Shown here piece after piece: positions 33,753 to 41,826 of a stretch of 64,000 bases of DNA. Each line of letters starts with the position of its first letter. Position 1 is the first letter of the stretch. The DNA comes from Bacillota bacterium (GTDB taxonomy: Bacteria > Bacillota > Clostridia > Christensenellales > SZUA-584), in the NCBI GenBank assembly GCA_023408075.1, contig JAEYKW010000031.1, positions 4,595-68,594 of the forward strand. The letters are read 5' to 3'. The notes beneath the pieces were generated by a model that saw only the letters and a program-made list of their open reading frames with translations, ran no database searches and was not told the origin of the DNA. The translations under genes were made by a program, and so were the position numbers.

Positions 33753-35906
33753 ATGGGAATTCGTATGGCGCTGGCGGGAAACCCCAACAGCGGCAAAACA
33801 ACGCTGTTTAACGCACTGACGGGCAGCACGCAATATGTGGGCAACTGGCCGGGCGTGACAGTGGAGAAGAAGGAAGGGAAACTGAAAAAGCAAAAAGATG
33901 TATCGGTGGTCGATCTGCCGGGCATCTACTCGCTTTCACCGTACACGTTGGAGGAAGTGATCGCACGCGATTTCATACTGAATGAAAAACCCGATGTGAT
34001 TATCAACATCGTGGACGCGTCAAATCTGGAACGGAATCTATATCTGACCACGCAGATCATTGAGCTCGGTGTGCCGACTGTGGTGGCACTCAACATGATG
34101 GACGTTGTCACGAAATGCGGCGATATCATTGATTGTTCAGTGTTGGAAAAAAGCCTCGGCTGCCCCGTTGTGCCGATATCGGCAATGAAGAACTCGGGCC
34201 TTGATTTGTTGGTTGAGCAAGCGATGACGCTGAACGGACGCAAGCCCACCCCGCTTGTCTTCTCGAAGGAAGTCGAGAAGGCGCTGGCGCAGATCGGCGA
34301 GGCAGCTGCGACCGAGAAGGCGCTGGCTGAGTTTAGCCCGCGCTGGCTGTCTGTAAAGCTCTTTGAGAACGACGAGAATCTGCTGCAAAAAGTTACGCTG
34401 ACAGCGGCGCTGCAGGAAAAAGTGGATGCAGCCAGAGCGGCGGCAGAGAGCGCGCTGGATGATGACGCCGAGAGCATTATCACCAACGAGCGCTATGAAT
34501 GCGTGACAGCAGTGCTGGCGGGCGCTCATAAAAGAACAGCGAAGCCGAAGCTTTCCGTTTCCGATAAGATTGACAAAGTCATGACGAACCGCATACTGGC
34601 ACTGCCTCTTTTTGTGCTGGTGATGTTTGCGGTCTATTATATCTCGGTTACTTCGCTGGGGACAATCGTGACCGACTGGACGAATGATACGCTTTTCGGC
34701 GAATGGATTCAGCCAGGCGTGGGTGCGTGGCTCACCAATATCGGTGCGGCTGAGTGGCTGAACGATCTCATCGTGAACGGTATCATCGGCGGCCTCGCGG
34801 CACCGATCGGCTTTGCACCTCAAATGGCCATATTGTTCTTCTTCCTGTCGATTCTCGAAGACTGCGGCTATATGGCACGCATCGCGTTCATTATGGACCG
34901 TATTTTCAGAAGGTTCGGACTTTCCGGCAAAAGCTTTATTCCGCTGCTGATTTCCACTGGCTGCGGCGTGCCGGGCATTATGTCGACCAAAACCATTGAA
35001 AATGAAAAGGACCGTCGGATGACGATTATCACCACGACCTTTGTGCCCTGCGGCGCGAAGCTGCCGGTCATCGCGCTGATTGCAGGCGCGATTATGGGCG
35101 GCGCATGGTGGATGGCACCGTCGATGTACTTTATCGGCATACTCGCGGTTATTCTTTCGGGTGTTATATTAAAAAAGACAAAGATGTTTGCGGGCAAACC
35201 CGCTCCGTTTGTGATGGAGCTGCCTCAATACCATCTGCCGGCGATCAAGAATGTGCTGCTTCAGGTTTGGGAGCGCGTTTTCAGCTTCATAAAGAAAGCC
35301 GGAACGATATTGTTCCTGTTCTGCGTCGTCATGTGGTTCCTCAGCACCTATGGCTTTGCGGACGGCCAGTTTGGCATGGTAGATGCGGAATATAGTCTGA
35401 TTGCGGTTATCGGCGGCTTTATCGCCCCGGTCTTTATACCGCTCGGTTTCGGCACATGGCAGGCGGTGGCTTCCACCCTCTCGGGTTTTGTTGCCAAAGA
35501 GGGCATCGTCAGTACGATGGCTATCCTCGTTGGACTCGGCGACTTGGGTGAGGGAGATCCTGGCCTTTGGACCGCAATAATGGGAATGTTCCCAAGCGCG
35601 ATTGCGGCGTTCACATTCCTGATGTTCAATTTGCTCGATTCGCCCTGCTTGGCCGCAATCAGCACGATGAGCAAGGAAATGAACAGCCGGAGATGGACGG
35701 CTTTTGCGCTGGTCTATCAAAACCTGTTCTCCTATTGCATGGCGCTGTTGGTTTATCAGTTCGGCGTTCTGTTTACGGGCGGCGGATTTACCATCGGCAC
35801 CGGTGTGGCCGTTGCACTCGCCGCAGTGGTGCTGTATCTGATATTCCGCCCCGGCAAAGGGAAGAATGCGGGTAACACATTAGCGTCTGCCAAGGCAGGG
35901 CTGTAA
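33753..35906 (+). CDS. feoB: Ferrous iron transporter FeoB (second system)
   Basis: A 717-residue Fe(II) importer. G1 is GNPNSGKTT (residues 9-17), G3 DLPG, G4 NMMD; the Gate regions include STGCGVPGIMSTK and TTFVPCGAKLPV, and a C-terminal motif VAKEGIVSTM. It lacks the N-terminal extension of the first FeoB. GGAGGA precedes the ATG at 33753, which is preferred to a GTG six bases earlier. It is the main gene of the operator-controlled feo operon. Confidence 0.97.
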   Translation: MGIRMALAGNPNSGKTTLFNALTGSTQYVGNWPGVTVEKKEGKLKKQKDVSVVDLPGIYSLSPYTLEEVIARDFILNEKPDVIINIVDASNLERNLYLTTQIIELGVPTVVALNMMDVVTKCGDIIDCSVLEKSLGCPVVPISAMKNSGLDLLVEQAMTLNGRKPTPLVFSKEVEKALAQIGEAAATEKALAEFSPRWLSVKLFENDENLLQKVTLTAALQEKVDAARAAAESALDDDAESIITNERYECVTAVLAGAHKRTAKPKLSVSDKIDKVMTNRILALPLFVLVMFAVYYISVTSLGTIVTDWTNDTLFGEWIQPGVGAWLTNIGAAEWLNDLIVNGIIGGLAAPIGFAPQMAILFFFLSILEDCGYMARIAFIMDRIFRRFGLSGKSFIPLLISTGCGVPGIMSTKTIENEKDRRMTIITTTFVPCGAKLPVIALIAGAIMGGAWWMAPSMYFIGILAVILSGVILKKTKMFAGKPAPFVMELPQYHLPAIKNVLLQVWERVFSFIKKAGTILFLFCVVMWFLSTYGFADGQFGMVDAEYSLIAVIGGFIAPVFIPLGFGTWQAVASTLSGFVAKEGIVSTMAILVGLGDLGEGDPGLWTAIMGMFPSAIAAFTFLMFNLLDSPCLAAISTMSKEMNSRRWTAFALVYQNLFSYCMALLVYQFGVLFTGGGFTIGTGVAVALAAVVLYLIFRPGKGKNAGNTLASAKAGL

Positions 35907-35921
35907 TAAGGAGGGGTGAGC

Positions 35922-36092
35922 ATGTTCACTTTTATCGCCGATAATCTGGCGACAATACTGATTGGTCTGGTGGTGCTGGCGGCTGTCGCTTTAATCATAG
36001 TCTCAATGGTAAAGAAAAAGAGAAGAGGCCAGACGATCGGCTGTAGCTGCGGAGGCTGTTCAGAATCATCGGCCCATGATAAGCATTGTTGA
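35922..36092 (+). CDS. FeoB-associated Cys-rich small membrane protein
   Basis: A 56-residue protein (too short for many gene finders): a helix of about residues 8-29, a basic KKKRRG stop-transfer and a tail with Cys41, Cys43, Cys46 and Cys56 plus two His. This is the standard form of the small Cys-rich protein that follows feoB in Clostridia and related bacteria. It may guide iron or sense it at the FeoB pore. AAGGAGGGG is placed eight bases before the ATG. Confidence 0.85.
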   Translation: MFTFIADNLATILIGLVVLAAVALIIVSMVKKKRRGQTIGCSCGGCSESSAHDKHC

Positions 36093-36438
36093 GTATTTAC
36101 ATAAGCCAATACTCCCTTTTATAGACCAACCTCATAAAGGGCCGGTAAAATATTATCGGCCCCTTTACAATTTTAAGTGTCATGTTTGAGCGGCTGTTGA
36201 TTGCGAGGCGACAAGACAAAATAAAGTCGGCAATAACGGCGGTTACGTATTATACAGCTGAAATAGGATTTCGCCGGATGCTGTTCAGGAATTTGAGTCA
36301 ACAAGAAAGGTAAGAAGAATTACATGTGGGCAAGACAGCGTTTTTCTATTGGGTTCAGGAGTTCGGCTATTTGGTATGAACACCCTTGAACGGCACTACA
36401 GAACCCTTATTGACGTTATATCGTTGATATCGTCAGCA
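36093..36438. other. Intergenic gap at the left edge of the tail cluster
   Basis: It holds the feo terminator. Beyond that I see no gene, no integrase remnant and no clear repeat. A partial dyad GACGTTATATC/GATATCGTC lies near 36412-36434 at the end of the repressor gene and may act as its terminator or be part of an old junction. Confidence 0.5.
36136..36175 (+). terminator. Terminator of the second feo operon
   Basis: AAAGGGCCG (36136-36144) pairs with CGGCCCCTTT (36157-36166) with one bulge across a twelve-base A/T loop, followed by ACAATTTT. Confidence 0.75.
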
Positions 36439-37032
36439 TTAAAATTTGGCCCGCAGTTCAACAACTTTGCCCACGATTTGCAAAGGTAAGGCCGCGACTT
36501 CTTTGTTGGTGTAAAACATTGGCGAATACATTGAATTCGTGGGAATCAATGAAATTCCGTCCTGATGCTTCACAACTTTTTTAATTGTTGCGTCACTGCC
36601 GTTAATGATAACCACACCGACTTCGCCACTTTCCAGATCTGCTTGCTCGCGTACAATAACGACATCACCCTCTGAGAACTTCGGCTCCATGCTGTCGCCT
36701 TTGATCTGCAAAGCAAAGAAACTGCCTTTCTTTAAAAATTCTGAAGGGATTTCTTCGTAATCGATAATTTCTTGTATGGCTTCAACAGGGATACCGGCTT
36801 GAATTCTGCCTAGAACCGGTATTTTTATCCCCTTGGGAGACCGTGAATCATTACCCAGAATATAATCAATCGACGCCTTATACAATTGAGATAGCTTAAC
36901 CAAGGATTGATTGTCTATTTTAACCTTATCATTTTCCCAATACGAATACGTATTCTGGGATATTCCCAGAAAATCAGCAAGGGCCTGCTGCGTGAGTCTT
37001 TGTTTTTTTCGAAGCTCTTTTAACCTGTTCAT
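36439..37032 (-). CDS. CI/LexA-like repressor with S24 peptidase domain
   Basis: A 197-residue regulator: an XRE helix-turn-helix (residues 4-60, RKKQRLTQQALADFLGIS) and a S24 self-cleavage domain. The scissile Ala-Gly pair lies at residues 79-80 (RIQAGIP), the nucleophile is Ser114 (GDSMEP) and the general base Lys151 or Lys152. This allows induction by RecA filaments after DNA damage. It is divergent from the tail operon and is its likely repressor. GGAGA precedes the ATG. Confidence 0.92.
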   Translation of the reverse strand: MNRLKELRKKQRLTQQALADFLGISQNTYSYWENDKVKIDNQSLVKLSQLYKASIDYILGNDSRSPKGIKIPVLGRIQAGIPVEAIQEIIDYEEIPSEFLKKGSFFALQIKGDSMEPKFSEGDVVIVREQADLESGEVGVVIINGSDATIKKVVKHQDGISLIPTNSMYSPMFYTNKEVAALPLQIVGKVVELRAKF

Positions 37033-37380
37033 AAAGAATCTCCTGCCGTTTGATTAGATAGATCAACCTAAATTAATTAAAATTCAGCGTGTCCATACTA
37101 TATTTCCAATTAAATTTTGAACAAACCCGTGCATTTGATATATCTTGATATATTATATCATTATTATTGATAAAATCAATATGGTAGATAATATATTGAT
37201 ATATTATTGATTATATATTGCATTATCAACGTAATGGCTATATAATATCAATAAAATAGATAAAATTTGCGGATTAAGAGATTTTGAAGCAAATGAAAGG
37301 GTATGAAATCGATATGGGTTAACGCAAGAACAAAATAGAATTACTCAAAATACTTACAACAACAAAGGAGGCCGGATGGA
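37033..37380. promoter_or_regulatory. Divergent promoter and operator region of the tail cluster
   Basis: Very A/T-rich. Rightward promoter: TTGCAT (37218-37223), 17 bases, TATAAT (37241-37246). Leftward promoter for the repressor: TTGTTC (37124-37119), 16 bases, TATAGT (37102-37097). Between them TTGATATAT occurs at 37135, 37145 and 37196, with further near copies to 37215, all candidate repressor sites. This is the switch of the cluster. Confidence 0.7.
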
Positions 37381-37644
37381 ATGGATTTATTGGAAAATTT
37401 GCAGCTGGAGCATTTGGACGGTGACCAGAAACAGCTGGCGGAGACTATCGGCATAGAAGCCTATCGAAAAGTCGCCAGCTTATACGCAGGTTCCGTCATG
37501 TATGTGCCCACAGTGGAAAGATTGACGAAAAAAGTGAGAGATAGCTCGATTCGCGATGAATATAATGGCTACAATCAACGTGCACTTGCAATCAAATACG
37601 GTGTATCAGAACAATGGATTCGAACGATTATTGGAGACAAATAA
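37381..37644 (+). CDS. Mor/C-type transcription activator
   Basis: An 87-residue protein like the middle-operon activator of phage Mu: LAETIGIEAYRKVASLYAGSVMYVPTVERL then IRDEYNGYNQRALAIKYGVSEQWIRTII, with a C-terminal helix-turn-helix. In tail clusters of Clostridia such proteins commonly head the late operon. AAAGGAGG lies nine bases before the ATG. It likely activates a downstream promoter, or works with the NusG-like protein. Confidence 0.9.
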   Translation: MDLLENLQLEHLDGDQKQLAETIGIEAYRKVASLYAGSVMYVPTVERLTKKVRDSSIRDEYNGYNQRALAIKYGVSEQWIRTIIGDK

Positions 37645-37718
37645 AAAGACAGAATTCAATGAATGACACCGAAAAGACCAATTTTTAAAGTTTTTGTTTT
37701 AGAGATTTTAATATTCAG

Positions 37719-37756
37719 GGGTAAGGTTTTAACACGAAGAGACCTTACCCTTTTTT
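37719..37756 (+). terminator. Strong intrinsic terminator after mor
   Basis: GGGTAAGGT (37719-37727) pairs perfectly with ACCTTACCC (37742-37750), followed by six T. It lies inside the tail cluster, before the NusG-like gene, so read-through control is expected. Confidence 0.85.
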
Positions 37757-37862
37757 GCATGCAACGGTGCCATCCCTGATAAAGCATATCGGATTAGTAC
37801 AACATAATCATTTTCAAAGTTGTTTGTTAAACTATCCGAATAGAAGACTATCGTGACTCTGT

Positions 37863-37895
37863 GGTAAGGTTTGTGCAATGAAACTTTACCTTTTT
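37863..37895 (+). terminator. Second intrinsic terminator with similar stem
   Basis: GGTAAGGTTT (37863-37872) pairs with AAACTTTACC (37881-37890), ten pairs including one G-U, then TTTTT. The stem shares GGTAAGGTTT with the hairpin 140 bases upstream, so it looks like a duplicated control element. Confidence 0.8.
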
Positions 37896-37912
37896 ATTTT
37901 AGCGGTGAACGA

Positions 37913-38221
37913 ATGGATATTGGCGTGATTATAACGGTGGTCATCAGTGTGTGTACAACGGTATTTGGGATAATTGGTTTTTTCCTCAAAAGAACTATCA
38001 ATGAGGTTGACCGCCTTGATGAATGCAAAGCATCCAAGGAGGATGTGGCTTCATTGGAAAACAGGATTGATGATCAAAACAAAAGCATCAGCGAAATCAA
38101 AGCCTGCTACCTGACAAAAGAAGATTTCTTTCGGGAACAGGCAAAGACGGACCGAAAGCTTGATCGAATCATGGAGATTCTTCTTGATATAAAGGGTGCA
38201 GGAAAATATGAAAGCCCTTAA
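37913..38221 (+). CDS. Small membrane coiled-coil phage protein
   Basis: A 102-residue protein with one N-terminal helix (about residues 2-23) and a charged coiled-coil tail (SKEDVASLENRIDDQNKSIS). I do not recognise the family; similar small membrane proteins occur in the early region of Mor-controlled tail clusters. The chosen ATG has a GGTGAA-type site and lies just after the second terminator, which would include the leader of this gene. Function unknown. Confidence 0.6.
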   Translation: MDIGVIITVVISVCTTVFGIIGFFLKRTINEVDRLDECKASKEDVASLENRIDDQNKSISEIKACYLTKEDFFREQAKTDRKLDRIMEILLDIKGAGKYESP

Positions 38222-38283
38222 TGCATGGGGTATTGTATGTGATTTATATTTGCCAACAGCGTACAAAAGAAGGTGATACAAAA

Positions 38284-38805
38284 ATGATTTATGTGCTGCA
38301 TGTGCAGACCGGCAGAGAACTGGCCATCCGCGACGAACTTAAGCGCAGGTATATTCGGGCAATGGTCCCTCGAGAGATATGTTTGGAGAGGCGAAAAGGC
38401 AAAACGGAAAGACGTGAACGCACGATTATGCCCGGATACGTCTTTATAGATATCGTGCTTGATCTGAAGACCTATTACATGATTCGAAACGTACCTTATG
38501 TCATAAAGTTCTTAAATGATGGCAATCCGGTGGCATTGTCTGAAAAAGAAGCCGAATACATTACATGGTTGAATAATGGCGGGAAACCTCTTGAACCATC
38601 GTACTTAAATCCCGACGGGACTTTGATGGCGGGTCCGCTTAAGAGTTATGAAAAAAGTATTGTTTCAATGAATAAGCGCGCCAGGCGTGCGAAGCTGCTG
38701 ATTGACTTAATGGGGAAGCAGCACGAGGTGAGTCTGTCAGTCACCGCTGCCATTATCGGTGGCGGTGACTCTGGCGGCGACCTCAAATTTGGCACTTTGC
38801 TTTAA
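38284..38805 (+). CDS. NusG-family antitermination protein (LoaP-like)
   Basis: A 173-residue NusG paralogue with an N-terminal NGN domain (MIYVLHVQTGRELAIRDEL, then MPGYVFIDIVLD) and a C-terminal KOW-like domain (GPLKSYEKSIVSMNKRARRAKL). Specialised paralogues such as LoaP in Firmicutes bind RNA polymerase and suppress terminators in long operons. Here two strong terminators lie upstream and at least two lie downstream in the same direction. AAGGTGAT precedes the ATG. It is likely a processive antiterminator for the tail genes. Confidence 0.88.
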   Translation: MIYVLHVQTGRELAIRDELKRRYIRAMVPREICLERRKGKTERRERTIMPGYVFIDIVLDLKTYYMIRNVPYVIKFLNDGNPVALSEKEAEYITWLNNGGKPLEPSYLNPDGTLMAGPLKSYEKSIVSMNKRARRAKLLIDLMGKQHEVSLSVTAAIIGGGDSGGDLKFGTLL

Positions 38806-39199
38806 TCCTCCAAAACTGATTTATTGCGGCGGGGTTGATTCGCTCCCCCGCTGCAGGATCGGCGTCATACAATCCAAAAATTCGGCCGCCGACGCGCCCG
38901 AAAGCCCGAGCGCGCCCTTTTTTCGGAGAGAGATTGGCATAGTATTTGAAAACGTCTGAAGACTGTAAATCATGCTTAAAATCCTCGGATGAAATGTATG
39001 GCTAAAGTTGAAAGCACAGGAAGGTCTACAGGGCTTTGGTTTAAGCGAAAGCCAAGCAATATTTCATTGTGCAATCAACAGCTCTGAGAAGAGCTTTAAT
39101 CATATTCGCCCTACCATGCTGGGCTTAAAATGCATGGTCCTGTCAATGCCGGAGTCAACCGGCGCTAAAAATTAATCAGCAGGAAACAAGGTCCACATT
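38806..39199 (+). other. Non-coding gap where early/head genes are expected
   Basis: Only short frames occur, for example a 29-codon one beginning at 38998. A weak hairpin (CGCGC 38893-38897 with GCGCG 38910-38914, then CCC and TTTTTT) may be another terminator. There is no ORF with a family signature. Its length and position fit a decayed gene, but I cannot identify one. Confidence 0.5.
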
Positions 39200-39730
39200 A
39201 TGGAGTTTCTAAAAAATGCGCTTGATGAACAGCTCTATAACCAGGTTGCAGAAAAGCTTCAGGGTAATAACAAGGTCAAACTTGCAAATCTCGAGGAAGG
39301 CCAGTATGTCGTAAAATACAAGTTCGATAAGCTGGAGAGAAAGTTCAGGGAGATGGCTGCAGAGCTTTGTGATCTGAAGAAAGCGGACATGACCGCGTTA
39401 AAGGCTGAAAACGAGAATCTTAAGCATCAGATTGCTGCCATTGGCAAAGGGGCGCCTGCGTCGAAAGCAGACAAATACGTTAAGCTTGCGGAGACTTATG
39501 TCACTGAAAAGATCGGCTTTGCAGCAGCGCTGGACTTGATGCTCAAAGATTTTCCGGCCTTGGCAGGGTATGTACCCGGTATTAAATCATCACTTCCCGA
39601 TATAGATATGCAGCAAAAGAAAGAGCGGATGCTGAAAAAAACAGCCGAAATTTATCTGAAGGCTGAAATCAAACAGCCGGACAGTGAACCGGGGATAGTG
39701 ATAAGGGTCGTTATGGATCCGGCGCATTAA
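39200..39730 (+). CDS. Scaffold-like (GP20-type) protein, capsid remnant
   Basis: A 176-residue protein. Residues 1-60 (FLKNALDEQLYNQVAEKL, KVKLANLEEGQYVVKYKFDKLERKF) look like the N terminus of phage minor structural protein GP20, the capsid scaffold. The middle is a coiled coil; the end (residues 100-176) does not look like a scaffold and is of unknown origin. A scaffold has no use without a capsid, so this seems a relic or a gene reused in the tail. AAGG precedes the ATG. Confidence 0.6.
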   Translation: MEFLKNALDEQLYNQVAEKLQGNNKVKLANLEEGQYVVKYKFDKLERKFREMAAELCDLKKADMTALKAENENLKHQIAAIGKGAPASKADKYVKLAETYVTEKIGFAAALDLMLKDFPALAGYVPGIKSSLPDIDMQQKKERMLKKTAEIYLKAEIKQPDSEPGIVIRVVMDPAH

Positions 39731-40120
39731 GCCCCATCCAGCCGATACAGAAAGCTTATAAAGACGCGAGTACACTGCATTTCGATTGCGAATAAGCTCG
39801 TGATCGCTTCGGGCCGTGCAGCGAATCTTGTATCGGCTGGCGTGGGCGAACGTTCAGCAGCAGATTGGTTACCTAAATGTGTCACCTGGGCTAATAGCAA
39901 TGGCAGCATGACGATGACAGACAATATGGCTGCTTAAAGGGCGGCCATCGTCAAAGTGAGACGGAGCTTTGGCACTGAGGAAAAGCGTTTATATGTGTTC
40001 CGTCACATACGGCAGGAACAAATGTCCTCAAACGTGCCGTTCTCTGAAAATGAAAAATGATGGACATTCTGGTGATCAAATCTGCAAATAAAGGAACTGC
40101 GGGGTGAAGACGTTTAAACA
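39731..40120 (+). other. Non-coding gap with a possible head-gene remnant
   Basis: No complete gene. One frame stays open without a proper start for about 60 codons and ends at TAA 39935-39937; it reads like protein (SGRAANLVSAGVGERSAADW), and an offset frame just upstream reads KAYKDASTLHF. This suggests a frameshifted remnant of a structural gene, perhaps head or connector. I cannot name it. Confidence 0.45.
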
Positions 40121-40498
40121 ATGTTTTTGAGTGATTTGCAGGACTATCTAACGGTCCATGGATACGCCGATATTTATCGGGATAACATGCCGGACCAGCC
40201 GAATGAATGTATCGGGCTGTTTCTAACCGCACATACTGTACCACCCATCAGTGATGGCAGTGCCAGTCGATATGTTCAAATTCGTGTGCGCCGACTTGAC
40301 GGCGACGACGCATATACCACCGCTTATTCAATTTTTAAGCTTTTAGATAGCGGCTTGAATGAAGATGTCATTCAGTTGACGGAACAGCGCGCCGTGATTG
40401 CCCGGCCGCATGCAGGGCCTGTAAAGCTGGTCACGAATGAATCGGGGTACACAATTTATTTTACCGAAATCGTCTTAATTGGCGATGATAATCCATAA
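40121..40498 (+). CDS. Tail terminator / minor capsid-type protein
   Basis: A 125-residue protein with the pattern of tail-terminator proteins: a helical N terminus (LSDLQDYLTVHGYADIYRDNMPDQP), a beta core with YVQIRVRRLDGDDAYTTAYSIFKLL and a final strand pair. In phages it caps the tail tube and joins it to the head. In a headless cluster it can end tube growth. The site GGGGTGAAG lies upstream. Its place directly before the tube gene supports the call. Confidence 0.75.
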   Translation: MFLSDLQDYLTVHGYADIYRDNMPDQPNECIGLFLTAHTVPPISDGSASRYVQIRVRRLDGDDAYTTAYSIFKLLDSGLNEDVIQLTEQRAVIARPHAGPVKLVTNESGYTIYFTEIVLIGDDNP

Positions 40499-40518
40499 AA
40501 AACAAAGGAGATAATCAA

Positions 40519-41085
40519 ATGTCTAAGATTGCTTTAAAGGGGTTTACTGCAGCGAGAGTTTGGCCGGTAACGACCAACGATGCCGCGATTTATGTCACCG
40601 GAACAATGATTCCGCTGCCGAGCGCTCAGGGGCTTACAAAAGACGTTAGCCGCAGTGAGTATACCATCTATGCGGATGACGGCGTATATGACTCCGGCGC
40701 GGATTTTCTTTATGAAGATCTTGAATTTACCGTTGCAGAGCTTCCGCTGGAAATTGAATCGACATTAACAGGCGGCACTTTCTCTACAGTGGACAAGACG
40801 TATTTGTTCAAAAACTCGGATAATTCGCCCGAGTTCGCATTCGGATATGCTGCGAGACGTGTTGATGGTGAATACAGAATGTTCAAGCACTACAGCATGA
40901 AGCTCATATCGATCAAGGTGGATCACGCCACCATCAGTGACAGCAAGGATATTCAGGCATACAAGCTGAAATTCAGAGCCACGCAGCGTGTTGCCGACGG
41001 CGCGGTCCGTTTCACCAAGGACAGCTCGGATGGCACATACACATGGCTGAATACGATTGACCAGCTGCCTGTTGAAGGCGCCTGA
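40519..41085 (+). CDS. Major tail tube protein (phi13 type)
   Basis: A 188-residue protein of the phi13-family tail tube: ALKGFTAARVWPVTTNDA, the VSRSEYTIYADDGVYDSGADFLYEDLEFTVAEL core and an FAFGYAARRVDGEYRMFKHY strand. Hexamers of this protein stack to form the flexible tube. AAAGGAG precedes the ATG. It is flanked by terminator and chaperone genes, the usual siphovirus order. Confidence 0.93.
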   Translation: MSKIALKGFTAARVWPVTTNDAAIYVTGTMIPLPSAQGLTKDVSRSEYTIYADDGVYDSGADFLYEDLEFTVAELPLEIESTLTGGTFSTVDKTYLFKNSDNSPEFAFGYAARRVDGEYRMFKHYSMKLISIKVDHATISDSKDIQAYKLKFRATQRVADGAVRFTKDSSDGTYTWLNTIDQLPVEGA

Positions 41086-41109
41086 TCGCGTCATCGTTTG
41101 GAGGGAAAT

Positions 41110-41601
41110 ATGAGCATGTTTGGAAAGAACAAAAGTACGGGTATTACGCTGCCCAAGTCAAATATTGTGCATGGGATCGAGGTCAAAAAGGTTCCGGTCG
41201 GCAAGTATCTGTCGGCAATGCGTGAGCTCGAAGAACTGCCGGGCGTGATTGTTAACGAATTGTTCCCGGGGAAACAGTTCAATGAGATCATGAAAGAACT
41301 CACAAAGATGACTGACGAGTCGTTAGTGCGCATTCTTACGCGCTTATTCATAATAGCGCCTGAGTATGTGGTCAACACGATTTCACTCATACTTGATGTG
41401 GACAAGGAAACAATTAAAAACTCGCTCACACCAAAGGAATTCTGTGACGTCGTTAAGGAATACTGGGCGCTGAATGACATGACGGATTTTTTCGGAACCG
41501 TGTCGGGGCTGATAAAGGCGAAGCTTCCGGCACTGATTACTGGCTCCAAAAATGGATCGCCATCGCCGAAAGCATCGGTATTGGGAAAACAGATCTCTTA
41601 A
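41110..41601 (+). CDS. Tail assembly chaperone, short form (gpG-like)
   Basis: A 163-residue protein between tube and tape measure genes, the constant place of gpG. It is mainly helical and has the segment KLTKMTDESLVRILTRLF. The ATG at 41110 follows GGAGGG closely; the next ATG at 41116 has better spacing. At the 3' end the run of five A (41548-41552) begins a -1 frame that codes a gpT-like tail, see the next entry. It binds the tape measure and recruits tube subunits. Confidence 0.85.
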   Translation: MSMFGKNKSTGITLPKSNIVHGIEVKKVPVGKYLSAMRELEELPGVIVNELFPGKQFNEIMKELTKMTDESLVRILTRLFIIAPEYVVNTISLILDVDKETIKNSLTPKEFCDVVKEYWALNDMTDFFGTVSGLIKAKLPALITGSKNGSPSPKASVLGKQIS

Positions 41602-41708
41602 ACGAGTATTATTTTGATGAGTTCTTAACCGTGCTTGATGCTTATAACGAAATGCACAGCTTGGATAAAAAAGATACAGCCACGGAAGCATTGGCGGATG
41701 AGTGGTAG
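41110..41708 (+). CDS. Tail assembly chaperone, long form by -1 frameshift (gpGT-like)
   Basis: The frame one base back opens before the end of gpG and runs to TAG at 41706-41708. It reads WIAIAESIGIGKTDLLNE then EYYFDEFLTVLDAYNEMH, a typical gpT-type helical end. The shift site is TCC-AAA-AAT followed by GGA (slip of the A run at 41548-41552); the -1 codons are CAA, AAA, TGG. The product is about 199 residues. No start codon with a ribosome site serves this segment alone. Confidence 0.8.
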
Positions 41709-41784
41709 CCCGGACTTTAATAAGCAGCTTTTTGCACGGTGCTGTTGACTATTTTAAATAATTGAACCCGGTGTTAAACAAAAA

Positions 41785-41808
41785 AGCAGCCCAAGCGGCG
41801 CTTTTTTT
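41785..41808 (+). terminator. Intrinsic terminator before the tape measure gene
   Basis: AGC-GCC (41785-41791, one bulged A) pairs with GGC-GCT (41797-41802), followed by seven T. It lies between the chaperone and tape measure genes in one operon, so it would have to be passed by antitermination. Confidence 0.75.
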
Positions 41809-41826
41809 CATAAAGGAGGGCCGGAT

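Noticed and set aside
36439..37032. Host LexA
   Set aside because: It has the S24 domain but an XRE DNA-binding domain, and it is divergent from a phage operon, so CI-like repressor fits better.
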